DNA of 64,000 nt. It comes from Pristionchus mayeri. Taxonomy: Eukaryota; Nematoda; Chromadorea; Rhabditida; Neodiplogasteridae. The DNA lies in contig BTRK01000002.1 of assembly GCA_036245805.1 (NCBI GenBank), positions 18,531,067-18,595,066 on the forward strand, written 5' to 3'. Made by a program: the position numbers and the translations under genes. Of the stretch, positions 49,243 to 60,156 are shown in pieces (the stretch's first letter is position 1; the number at the start of each line of letters is the position of its first letter). Below the pieces are notes generated by a model. It made no database searches. It was not told the origin of the DNA and worked only from the letters and a program-made list of their open reading frames with translations.

Positions 49243-50135
49243 CCTACCCTCTGACCCCATTGACTCACCTATTGTACTAACACTTTTGTATTCGAGAAAA
49301 TCACTGCAAACTTATACAAATTGTGTAAATAATAAATGTCGCTTGCACGAATGGATACAGTGAACCATATTATTGAAGCAGATGAATGTTGGGGTTATTA
49401 TGAGTTCCTGAGAACAAAGTGATTCATTTATATTCTGAGGGGCATATTATTTGAAGAGACACATTAGATAGTTGTCTTTTTGTCTATTCTAGTTCTTCGC
49501 TCATCGAATTTGTTTGTGGTTGAATCAGGAACAAGGTGTACTCTAGGATGTTTCATGGAATCAATTTTCAGATAGGTGTGAGGTGATATAAACTTATTGT
49601 TAGCGGAACGAAATTGGTGACCGGCCAGTGTCGCGTCACGGGGTGAACTTTCGTTGAATCCCCGATTACCGGAGCAATCGGAAGGTCACGCCTACGATCC
49701 GTGATCCGAGAGACGGCTAAGAGTGAGATAATACTACGAGTGAGACTATGTTCGAGGGATTAGGATAATGGAATGGAATAGAGATGGAAGAATTCAATGG
49801 AAGAGGGCAGATACCCAGGATTTTCGATCCTTGACAACACCATCATGGGCACATCGTACATTAATTGTGACGCAGAATTTGCATCGATAAAAAAAACATA
49901 GAAAAACATATTTCGAATGTAGAAAATGATTCTTGAATACTGTAGAATATAACTACGGTATAATTTAAATTCCCACATTCTTCACCTCATATCGATTGAT
50001 CGAGCATTTTGCTTTTTTCGAAAGATTTTTTCTCTTAATTTTCTTTGTTTGTGATGTTCTCTTTTTGGTTCAAGTTATCAACTTTTTAGACATTTATCCT
50101 GACTTCATGATTATACGGGTTTTCTTTTTCCTTCT
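49243..50135. other. Spacer between the unknown gene and the MSP-domain gene
   Basis: About 890 bp, mostly AT-rich and non-coding, but with an unusually GC-rich block at 49610-49710 treated separately as a possible RNA. Confidence 0.5.
49617..49707 (+). ncRNA. Possible structured RNA (three adjacent hairpins)
   Basis: Within AT-rich sequence, a GC-rich block shows consecutive short inverted repeats: GTGAC 49617-49621 with GTCAC 49635-49639; GGGG 49640-49643 with CCCC 49660-49663; and CCGATT 49662-49667 with AATCGG 49676-49681, partly exclusive with the second. A weaker GGTCAC/GTGATCC pair follows. It is not a tRNA or 5S RNA that I recognise. Strand cannot be told. Confidence 0.25.
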
Positions 50136-51064
50136 TTACTTCTTGGGATTCTTGGGGAGGAGGATGAGATGTGTCTTGGTGTAGAGGCGAATGAAGGGGC
50201 AATAGTTCTGAGTCGTTCGGAAGATCTGAAAGGGAGGATTTCAATTAGGGAAAGAAATATTTCGTCTTTTCATTCCCGTTCAGCTCAGTTCACTCATTCT
50301 GTCATCCTTTCTAGACACTCACTTGTCTGCCCATGTTCGCCTTCTCCGCAACGTCCTTGGGGATGGGAGTGTCGGAGGGAAGACGAAGATTCTCGAAGAC
50401 AATCCTGCAATCGAGAGGAATCAGGTTTGTGTTTTCATCACGGTTTTCCAACTATCTGGGATCGGTTGTAGTCCGGTATCTAGCCTGGACTACTCAGTTC
50501 AGTACTGTGAGAACATAATGCGTAGTCCGTGGTGTGTGGTGGGCGAGAGCTATCACATTTTGCTGTATTACTCGCGGAACTTTTTTTCCCGCGTTCCGCG
50601 AGTAACACAACAAAATGTGATAACTCTCGCACACCACACCACGGACTGCGCATTCTGTTCTCACAGTACTTTGCCGATGATTACGATTTAAATAATGCTT
50701 GAGGGCATACTTGTGGTGCTTAGCGATAACGTCCTCTTCGCTCTTGATCCAATCACACGCAGGAGGGATGATCACATCGATAGAGATCGTTTCCTTCTCC
50801 TTCAGAATACCATATCCGAAGTTGAATCGGGGCATGTGACGTTCCTTAAGACGTTAATTGAATATTGATTAGTGGAGGGGGGGGGGGGGTTACCTTCGTT
50901 CTGACGCAGAATGCGACAGGGTACTCGTCCACATTCTCAATAGTCATCACACATCGAATGGGATTGGCATAGTTTCCCGTTGGCTCGAGAACCATCCATC
51001 TAGGTTGGAGATGGTACTCCATTAAAGGGGGGTATTGGGTACCGGGGGGATATCGTGAGCTCAT
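50136..51064 (-). CDS. MSP-domain protein (158 aa, 4 exons)
   Basis: Minus-strand exons: 51064-50894, 50844-50711, 50404-50323, 50225-50136. They total 477 nt, ending TAA. The fold resembles the immunoglobulin-like major sperm protein domain: MVLEPTGNYANPIRCVMTIE, then AFCVRTK, FNFGYGILKEKETISIDVII, and HHKIVFENLRLP. Such proteins assemble sperm cytoskeleton or act as sorting adaptors. The start at 51064 (MSSRYPPG) is preferred; an in-frame ATG at 51100 would add 12 residues. The donor inside AAG (50711) was chosen to keep phase with IVFENL. A 170-bp palindrome occupies intron 2. Confidence 0.72.
50501..50670. repeat. 170-bp palindromic MITE in the MSP-domain gene
   Basis: Ends AGTACTGTGAGAAC and its complement. 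The arms match nearly throughout: a short left part has agtccgtggtgtg and the right cacaccacggact, with a central ttttttt spacer near 50582. No ORF. Situated in intron 2. Confidence 0.85.
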
Positions 51065-51100
51065 TATCCGGAGTCTCTCCGAATATATCAGTGTGTACAT

Positions 51101-51898
51101 TTCTCTTCTGGTTCTCCTCCACTGACCTGGGAGGGATTCGTTTGCGGCTTACATAAATTGTCCATTCTTCACTCACGACATTGATAGGACCACGCGGAAC
51201 GGCCGGAATAGAAAGAAATGAGTGGAAAAAATCCCCCTCCCTCCTCCCTCCGTCCTCCTGCCCTCAATCTGTGGGTATGCAGATATGTACTAGAGATTTT
51301 GCCACGGAAGTGAATATAACGCTAAGAAGAGTACATGTATTTGTGTATAAGCTATATTTCTGTAAGCTTTGTTACTGTAAGAGTGAATTGAATTTTATAT
51401 TTAGCATTTTATGATTCCCTAAATTTGATGAACATATATTACTGTAATCAGTTCTTTTCTGCGGTTGCTTTAGTGGCTTCGAAAAATACCGGTATGGTAT
51501 ATACCTTTGAAGCTTAATTCACATTCGTTTCTATTTTCATGGTTCGTCACCCTATGGTTCAATCGTGTGAGATTGTAGGATTGTAATTTCCATTTTCTCA
51601 TCTGGGAGTGCATACTGTTCCATTAATTTAAATTCAAATTAATAATTTTGCAAGTGTATCAACAAAACAGTTGACAGTAAGAAGTTCAAATACGTTATTT
51701 TTCTATTCTTCTGTCTTGGTCTATCTCTATTTTCACCGAAAAAATGAGTAATTGATTGACTCTACTCTTTCTACTCTAGTTGCGCCCTACTCCTTCACGC
51801 TCGACTTGGTTCTCCCTCTCTTCGCTCTCACGTTGACTGCTCTGATCGCGTTCCTTTCCCCTTACTTGCCACTTACTTCAGGGGTAACCAGCCAAGTC
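51101..51898. other. Divergent promoter region, MSP-domain gene and glucokinase
   Basis: About 800 bp with no supportable gene. An upstream frame at 51752-51898 would add a hydrophobic stretch to the glucokinase N-terminus if translation began earlier; no good ATG supports it. Confidence 0.45.
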
Positions 51899-54800
51899 AT
51901 GATATCAGACACGTGGGCAGCTCCGATTCCTCTTCTCTCATCTCATCACAGGTAGTTCTCCTTATCTGATCTCGTCAGATTACCCTGACAGAGTTCTATA
52001 ACCTAACTATCAATGGTTGAGGTATCTCCATCTGGCCATTCTCTTTGCCGCTCTGCCGTATTTCTACTCGCACTACAATGAGCAGCGGAGAATCGCCTCT
52101 TTCTCGGTGAGTGGTTTGTAATCACTGGGGATGGAAATAGATGATGAAGAGAGGAAGAGAAAGGGACTCTCTTTAGGTGGAACAAGCACTGGTCGTCGCG
52201 TGGGACAAAGTGATCACCCAGCCGACAGTCGTCTTCAGGAAGGCCGTCGTGGGGTGAGCTACATAAGTTATTATCAATCATACTGAAGAATTGAATAATC
52301 CTACCGTACCCCGATACTGTATTATCAATATCTGTTTTTCTCCTTATTTCTTTAGTTTCAACTGCAACGTGGATCTGATCGTGCCGGGCACTCAGATACT
52401 CGAGTATCTCAATGCGACTGTTGAGGGTAGGCCATCGGAGAGTCTTAGTTGGAATCAGTCCATGTGTATCCCACTCTTGCAGCCAACTGCGCTAATCTTT
52501 CTGGCAATTTGTGCAAGCGTTCGTTTGTCGATGTCGTGCTCGTGATAGAGTAGATCATTCGTGAAAATGTGAAATTATAAATCTGGAATACTCGTTCAGC
52601 TGATTCTGACCGCGAGTCTCTGGGATCGGTGCAGGAACTGAGTGAGGCATTCGCCCATTTCTTCGCCAGAGGAGCAGCTGCTGAGAGGTGACTACTTTCT
52701 CTGTTTCACCATGATTTGATCAATGTAGGAATGATATCTTAATTTGATCAATGTAGGAATGATATCGTGTATCACGAGTCAATGGATTTCAGACCTCTCG
52801 GGAACATTTGGAAAATTTTAATTTCGAATTAGCCCCTTATAATGTTGTAGTAATACCCTGGAGTAGTGAATTCGAAAAATATAGGTGATAGGTACCAGAG
52901 CCGGCTTTCAGGAATTTTCCGGTTTTGAAACTGGATCCACTGTATTTCAGCTCCCTGTGCCGCTACAGAGCTCACATTGAGCTCAAAATGAGCGGTAAAT
53001 TATTCTGAACAACTTTTATGCTGACAACTTTTTGAAATAATCGCAAGTTAAAAAGACTAAAAATGTTGAATCCGAAACTTTCAAAAAATGTTTTCTCCAT
53101 CACGCAGGAAACTTACAGCGGATTTTTATTTCATTAAATGAAAGAAGATGCCTTCATACATCTATAAAAAATATAAAATGAAAAATCGAGAGGGGTACCT
53201 CTTTCGATATTTCGCGTCAAAGGTGTCACACTGGCGTAGAATGAAAACAAATTCTGTCTAGTGAACCCTACTCTCACATTCAATAAGAACTGGATTTGAT
53301 TTACTGTTTTCTCAATGTTATAATTAATTTGCCATTGAAAAATTTAAAGTTTTGTAAAGTTTAAAAAATGGATTTTTTCGACCTCGATTTATCGCATTTT
53401 TACACATCTCAAAAGATTCTTAATCAGACATAGACAATAGCTATATACAAGCTTTAGTAGACCTCGAGGCTAGTGAAAATATTTGAGAAACAGCCCACTC
53501 AAACTTCATAATTTTTAGATTTTACCACACGAACATGCCCTCCCGAGAGTATCGGATATATTGGAAGTTCATTTTTTGACCAGGTTTAATATGCTATAAA
53601 CCGGTTTGCAATTGCAATACAATGTATGTGATATGAAGAACAGAAAAGCGTTAACAATACAACAAATGACAACGGTTCTGAAAAAAATGCAAAATGAACA
53701 GTTCAGAAAATTTCGAATTTTCCAGAATTGTGAATTATGCCAGTAATTCCATATTAGTTAAACATATCCCGTAATTTAATTTTTTTTCATTGAAAACTGA
53801 ACGGTAACCGTATAACCATACTCAAAAATGAATTTCCAATATTTCCGGAACTCTCGGGAGGGCATGTTTGTGTGAAAAAATCTACAGATTATGAAGTTTG
53901 AGTGGGTTGTTTCTCAAATATTTTCACTAGTCTCGAGGTCTACTAAAACTTGTACATAGCTATTATATATGTCTGATTAAGAATCTTGACTTTGAGATAT
54001 GTAAAAATGCGATAAATCGAGGATGAAAAAAAATCGATTTTTTAAACTTTACAAAACTTTGATTTTTTCAATGCCAAATTAATTATAACATTGAGAAAAC
54101 TAATAAATATTTTTTTGAAAGTTTCGGATTCAACATTTTTGGTCATATACAGTAGCGGACAAAAGTTTAGCCCCAAAATTCGAATTGCTATAACTTCTTT
54201 CAAAATTAAGCTAGAGACTGATGAGTTGGACCATTCGAGAGATGAATGTCATGAGAAGATAGTCATATGGTTCATGCTCTGAAACACATATTTCGCGGGT
54301 TTCTGAATTTAATTTTTGGCATCACCATTTTCATGTATTTTTAGAAACTCGGCCGTAAATTGATGTTACCTCACACGAACCTGTGATGAAAGTATTACCA
54401 TTGATGTTTACAATTAACTATCTGGTTTGCCCATCGCACATCGGAAAGTGCTAATATATCGATTTTTCGAGACATCCAAAATGTGTTTGGATGGCTATAT
54501 CTTCGGTCCCAGTTGAGCGATATGGCTCATATTTTGCAGGTACTATACACTCGTAATGAGTATACACTTTGCCAAGTTTGATAGCCATCAGACAACAAAT
54601 TTCAAAAATCGAATAATTTTGGACCCCACTTTTCACTGATGTGGAATCGACCTTTAACGCTATCCAAAAAATAAGTTTTTTTGCAACTTTAAGCAGAACC
54701 TATTAATGAATAAGTGTGCAAAATGGCAAAGTTATACGACTCTTTCAGTACATTTTACAGCCTAATAGCCATCGAGAGTCAGAGTGGCGAAAGTCGTCCG

Positions 54801-57800
54801 AAATGGCCCGAAGCGAAAAGCGACCTAGCCTAACGGGGGAGTTTCTTGAAAAATGGCTCCAATTCAATGAGGAATGTGCATATCTAGGACTTGTGAAGCT
54901 GTTAAGTGCTTTTTATGCAAATTGGATAAGATTCAATTTGACCTTGTACCGTGTTTGACGGCTCATGACTATCTGAGTCTCGATGGCTATTAGGCTGTAA
55001 AATGTGCTAGAAGAGTCGTCTCACTTTGCGATTTTGCAAACTTATTCATTAGTAGTTTCTGCTTAAAGTTGCAAAAAAGCGGATTTTTTCGATACCGTTA
55101 AAAGTCGATTCCAAATCAGTGAAAAGTGGAGCCCAAAATTTTTCGATTTTTGAAATTTGTTGTCTGATCTGATGTATGATTGTTGTCACTATCAAACTTG
55201 GCAAGGTGTATATTCATTACTAGTGTATAGTACCTGCAAAATATGAGCCTTATCACTCCACTGGGACCGAAGATATAGCCATCCAAACACATTTTGGATG
55301 TCTCGAATAATTGATATATTAGCACTTTCCGATGTGCAATGGGCAAGCCAGATAGTTAATTGTAAACATCAATGGTAATACTTTCATCACAGGTTCGTGT
55401 GAGGTAACATCAATTTACGGCCGAGTTTCAAAAAATACATGAAAATGGTGATGCCAAAAATTAAATTCGGAAACCCGCGAAATATGTGTTTCAGAGCATG
55501 AACCATATGACTATCTTCTCCTGACATTCATCTATCGAATGGTCCTAACCATAAGTCTCTAGCTCAATTTTGAAAGAAGTTATAGCATTTCGAATTTTTG
55601 GGCTAAACTTTTGTCCGCTACTGTATTTTTAACTTGCGATTATTTCTAAAAGTTGTTCAGAATAATTTTCCGCTCACTTTGAGCCCAATGCGAGCTCTGT
55701 AGCGGCACAGGGAGCTGAAATACAGTGGAGCCAGGCGCAAAACCGGAAAATTCCTAAAAGCCGGCTCTGGGACCTATCACCTATATTTTTCGAATTCACT
55801 ACTCCAGGGTTTTACTACAACATAATAAGGGGCTAATTTGAAATTAATTAATTTTTTCAAAATGTTCCCGCACTCCTCCACTGACTCGTGATACGCGTGA
55901 TATGCATTATGTACTTGAATGAGAGTTTCAATTAATAGACTATTTCAGATTCATGGACGATGAGGACACTTTTCAGAAGGTGATAAAACACGCGGAGAGC
56001 AGCCCCAAGGCACAGGTACTCCTTCCACTCCACCCCGTCTTATTACTTTCATATCATTCAATTGGTTATTTGTTGACATTCAGTGACTCAATAGTTTATT
56101 TGTTTTCATTGTTGTTCTTCAAATATCCCTTCCAGTACCACATTGGAGGGAACGCAGCTCTGATGGCCGAACGAATCGCCTCTGCCTTCCCGCGAACTGA
56201 GGTGAGAGAGAGAGGAAGGATTCACTTCGAACCTATTTTCCCTCTCAATGGCGTATACCCATGAATAACGGGAAATTACCGGTAAAGCGGTTATGATTAG
56301 AGGCTGAATTTCCCTGTATGAGCATGCTACTTCAGGCATATCTGGTTGGTCCGATCGGTCCTCGTTCGAATGCCCTTCTCCATCCATCCATCAAGAGGAC
56401 CAATTCAACGAGGATCGTCAAGGATGAAGTACACGTCATCATGGAGTACAAACAGGTATCCACTTCCCCTTTCCCATCTTCGCCTTCACACGTATTTTTA
56501 CGTGAGAGAAAAGTATGTTTATAGACTTTAAAAAGTTGAACAGTTTCTAGGGGGAGATTCTGGCCGAGTACGTAGCTCCTGCGAGCAGTCGATTCATCAC
56601 CAGTCACGACAAGTTCAGGTACGGTAGGATGTGGATACTGTAGGCTTTTGGACTTCGATCGATAATTAATATTGTGTATTCAGTGGGTCTACAGTCGTAA
56701 TCGAGATGTTCTTCAAGGCGATCTCGCAGATCAAGCCAGATCTCGTTATTCTGACCGGTGAGGATGAAGAAGACTTCCACTTGGTTGAGAGAGATTATCA
56801 TAGAGATTGAGAAGAGATTGGGACTGATATAGATTGAGAAGATTGTTACTAACAAGGGATCTCGAAGATTTGTATTCGCAGGTGTGCATCTGCTCGAGTT
56901 TCAGCAGAAGGAGATGAGACTGGAGAAGCTGAGGATGCTCAAGAGGAATGTGCTGCAAGTTGATTCCAAGGTACGACTAGTTTAGCCCATCTCCATGGGA
57001 ATACGAAGCGATAGAACGATGAGCAGTTCTTGGATTAATGCACACACTTTCCCACTCTTTTGAAATGTCTTTTCCCATCCTTCCCCATCACAGAAATGGT
57101 GCACGACCGAAAATCAGAGAGGAAGATCTAGAAATGAGGGTTTCCAATAGCTGATCCCGATTTCTCCCTCTTCCAGATTCCGATCCATCTCGAGCTGGGC
57201 AGTATGGGAGATGCTGCCTATATCAAGGAAGTCCTCGAGAGGGTACTGTAGCTATTTGTCGATTGGAGACTGCGTTAGTATATCAGAGGTCTTCTGAGAG
57301 ATCGCAGGTGCGTATTTACAAACTGTTCAAAGTGCTTCAATCTGAACGCCCTTTAGGTGGTTTATGTACCTGAGGTCTAATAACTTTCAGTTAAGTCGGT
57401 AGGGCCGTAAATTCAAAACTGCCTAAAATCCGGCTCTGGCCATTTCGAATATTCAAAAAATCATAAGTTCCTTCAACGTTGAGCAAAAGGTTCGCTAAAA
57501 AAAACAAAATGACCGTCTCAACGAGAAGAATAAATCTCCTGTTGATGACAAATCTGTAGAGAAACGATGAGATGTCAAAAATGGACAAAAATTGTTTTGG
57601 GTAGTCGGAAAAATAAATGAAATTGCATGCCCTGAAAAAAAATTATCCTTGTACCTGTGAGATTATTACAGATTCGAATTCTACGTCCTTTTCTACCCCT
57701 GGAAAAGTTGGATTCATAAAAATTGCGATCGTGATTTTTTAGATTTTTTGCTGTTTACATGCCAGATCGCGCGTTTTTTGAGACATCTTTATGATATGTG

Positions 57801-59754
57801 TGATTTGGCACAGAAGTTGTAATTGAACATATAAATATGTCCAAATTCAAAATATGCAAAATGAGAAAAAATTTTGAAATTTCGATTTTTTCGGTCAAAA
57901 TCGTCGAAAAAAATCGAAATTTCAAAAATTTTGCCATTTTGCATATTTTGAATTTGGACATGTTTATATGTTCAATTACAACTTCTGTGCCAAATTTGGA
58001 TCCAATTGGAGGCAGTACACAGTATGTACAATCACACATATCATAAAGATGTCTCAAAAAACGCGCGATCTGGCATGTAAACAGCAAAAAATCTAAGAAA
58101 TCACGATCGCAATTTTTATGAATCCAACTTTTCCAGGGGTAGAAAAGGACGTAGAATTCGAATCTGTAATAATCTCACAGGTATAAGGATAATTTTTTTC
58201 AGGGCATGCAATTTCATTCATTTTTCCGACTACCCAAAACAATTTTTGTCCATTTTTGACATCTCATCGTTTCTCTACAGATTTGTCATCAACAAGAGAT
58301 TTATTCTTCACGTTGAGACGGTCATTTTGCTGTTTTCAGCGAACCTTTTCCTCAACTTTGAAGGAACTTATGATTTTTTGAATATTCGAAATGGCCAGAG
58401 CCGGATTTTAGGCAGTTTTGAATTTACGGCCCTACCGACTTAACTGAAAGTTATTAGACATCAGGTACATAAACCACCAAAAGGGCGTTCAGATTGAAGC
58501 ACTTTGAACAGTTTGTAAATGGGGGGTTCGATTTCATGCAATCTCTCAGAAGACCTCTGATATAGTAATGGAAGACTACATTATTGGAAAGTATAGCTCT
58601 CATTGTAGATAATTCCGCACGTGGATTCGCTGGGTCTCAACGAGCAAGAGTTGGCGTTCATCTCGCACGTGGCAGGAGGACCATACACGAATGAGTACCC
58701 CGTGCAGGCAGGAACTGTCCATGTACACAAGGTTAGAGGAGAAGAGAAGAACTGCCTAGAGTTAGATCTACTAATTAGTAATGTTTTTCGAACTTTTCGA
58801 GTCTAGATAAATGGAGTCACTGTGATCAACTATGTTAAGAGATGTGATTGTAGGTGGTGGAGATGCTGCACTGGCTGCTTCGTACGTACGGGAGGGATCG
58901 ATCGAGTGGAGCGGAAGGGAAGAAGGCAGGATACAGACTGCAGAGGATACACTTCCACTGCCTCACCTACCATGTCGTCGTGAGACAATTGCTCATTTCG
59001 AATAGAGTTATACTCCGTAGATATCCAGTCTTCCAGTGTCGTGAGTGTCTTCACGAAGGATGATTGTATTGGCAGGTGAGTGTGGGCACGGACTGGTCGA
59101 ATCTGGCGGCGGGATTGGCAGCAGGAGCGAGACTCGCGGGGAGAATGGCATGCAGTCTCACTGATCACAGGGTGGGGAGGGAGACCGAGCAGTTCATTCC
59201 ATATGTAGTAGCACTGAATATGCTAGAATACTTGAACGTGGAAGTGAAGAGGAGGTGGTTCGTGAATCGCCAATCATTGCAGGGCGTGGATCAGTCTGAT
59301 CTGCTGGAGGTTCGAACTGCGCACACTCTGCTGCTAGACAAGCATATGGACAAGAAGTACACCTTCGAACCACACAAGTCAGCAGTTTGCACATTCTTCC
59401 TATAGCTCACTCCTCTTTTTAGAACGCATTTTTTAGTCATTTTGCTTTCGTGGACGGAGTCACTTTTTTTCGATTGCAGTCCCATCGCCTCGTGGATGCG
59501 TGACGACTTGGTGTTCATCTACACTCCGGTCCTGGTCTGCAAACTACCCTCAAAGACGGTTAGTTACCCATCCATCTTCTTTTCTTCTTGGTTTTAGCTA
59601 GCATTTTTGTAAGCATAATTTTCATTTGAATGGTTAATTTAGTGGCACGTGACATAATCTTGGTATATTGTAGGTTGGAGTGGATGACGCCATCTCGACC
59701 ACTGGTCTTCTCTTCTCTCAATTCTACAAATTCGACTCTAACATCCACTGGTGA
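51899..59754 (+). CDS. ADPGK: ADP-dependent glucokinase (17 exons, 544 aa)
   Basis: Phosphorylates glucose using ADP; ribokinase-like fold, usually endoplasmic-reticulum-associated through an N-terminal hydrophobic segment (here YLHLAILFAALPYFYSHY). Exons: 51899-51951, 52022-52106, 52177-52253, 52356-52426, 52600-52687, 55949-56015, 56136-56201, 56336-56455, 56551-56618, 56684-56757, 56882-56970, 57176-57241, 58609-58731, 58854-58979, 59076-59377, 59480-59558, 59674-59754; 1635 nt in frame. Family matches: GFNCNVDLIVPG, HIGGNAALMAERIAS, YLVGPIGPRSNALL, PDLVILTGVHLLE, IPIHLELGSM, SLGLNEQELAFIS, IHFHCLTYHVV, AAGLAAGARLAGRMAC. The C-terminal catalytic motif is VGVDDAIS, where the family usually has GxGD. 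Introns 5 and 12 hold palindromic elements of 3.1 and 1.3 kb. Confidence 0.9.
52769..55894. mobile_element. Giant foldback element FB-2 in glucokinase intron 5
   Basis: Ends GTATCACGAGTC at 52769 and the complement ending at 55894, the same as FB-1. The outer arms (about 52769-53060 and 55627-55894) are reverse complements and carry the AGAGCCGGCTTT motif (about 52896 and 55760). Between them lies an inner palindrome (about 53060-54143, centre near 53700) and a second nested palindromic element (54150-55623). A 27-bp stretch (ttgatcaatgtaggaatgat...) is duplicated just outside the left end (52715-52766). Confidence 0.8.
54150..55623. mobile_element. Nested palindromic element with Tc1/mariner-like ends inside FB-2
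   Basis: Ends CAGTAGCGGACAAAAGTTTA and the exact complement, flanked by TA on both sides (54148-54149 and 55624-55625), as in Tc1/mariner elements. The two halves (about 700 bp each) are near-identical reverse complements, with no transposase. Its insertion splits FB-2, so it is the younger of the two. Confidence 0.82.
57277..58567. mobile_element. Palindromic element FB-3 in glucokinase intron 12
   Basis: About 1.29 kb. The left arm from tatatcagaggtcttctgag returns as its complement ending near 58567; the centre is near 57920. Each arm encodes the same 65-codon frame (57588-57391 minus and 58246-58443 plus, both beginning MSIFDISSFLYRFVIN), which is a by-product of the palindrome. It contains the AGAGCCGG(A)TTTTAGG motif of FB-1/FB-2, but turned the other way round relative to the ends. 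Confidence 0.8.
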
Positions 59755-60156
59755 TCTACCAGTAGCACTAGTTCCGAAGCACACTAGATGATTCTTACTA
59801 GGGGCATGTCCTTCTCTCTTCAGATGGGTACTCTGTAATACTGTAGATTCGCTTGTTCGCTTTACTTCCAGGTTTCTATGTATCGATCGCGTAGATTTTT
59901 CCATTGTTATTAGCATTTATTGCCTAGATTTGGCTCGTTTTAAAATACGTTGTACAATTTTCCACTGCTAGCCAGAGTATACTGTAATCACAAAGTATTG
60001 ATTGTGCCTTTCAAACAATGTACGAATCTCTTATTGATAAAAAATAAGATTATGATTGTAGATCCAACTATTCCGATTCAAAATGTGTTAGTACACTCAT
60101 AAATATCGGAAACAAATCATTAAGGTACAAATAGCTGAGTTGCATACAGTTTCAGT
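59755..60156. other. Spacer between glucokinase and malonyl transacylase
   Basis: About 400 bp, AT-rich. It ends in an acceptor (tttcag) one base before the next start codon, so the two genes could form an operon with spliced-leader addition. No other feature seen. Confidence 0.5.

Noticed and set aside
57391..58443. Two nearly identical 65-aa proteins beginning MSIFDISSF on opposite strands
   Set aside because: They are mirror images produced by the FB-3 palindrome, inside an intron, with no start context or homology.
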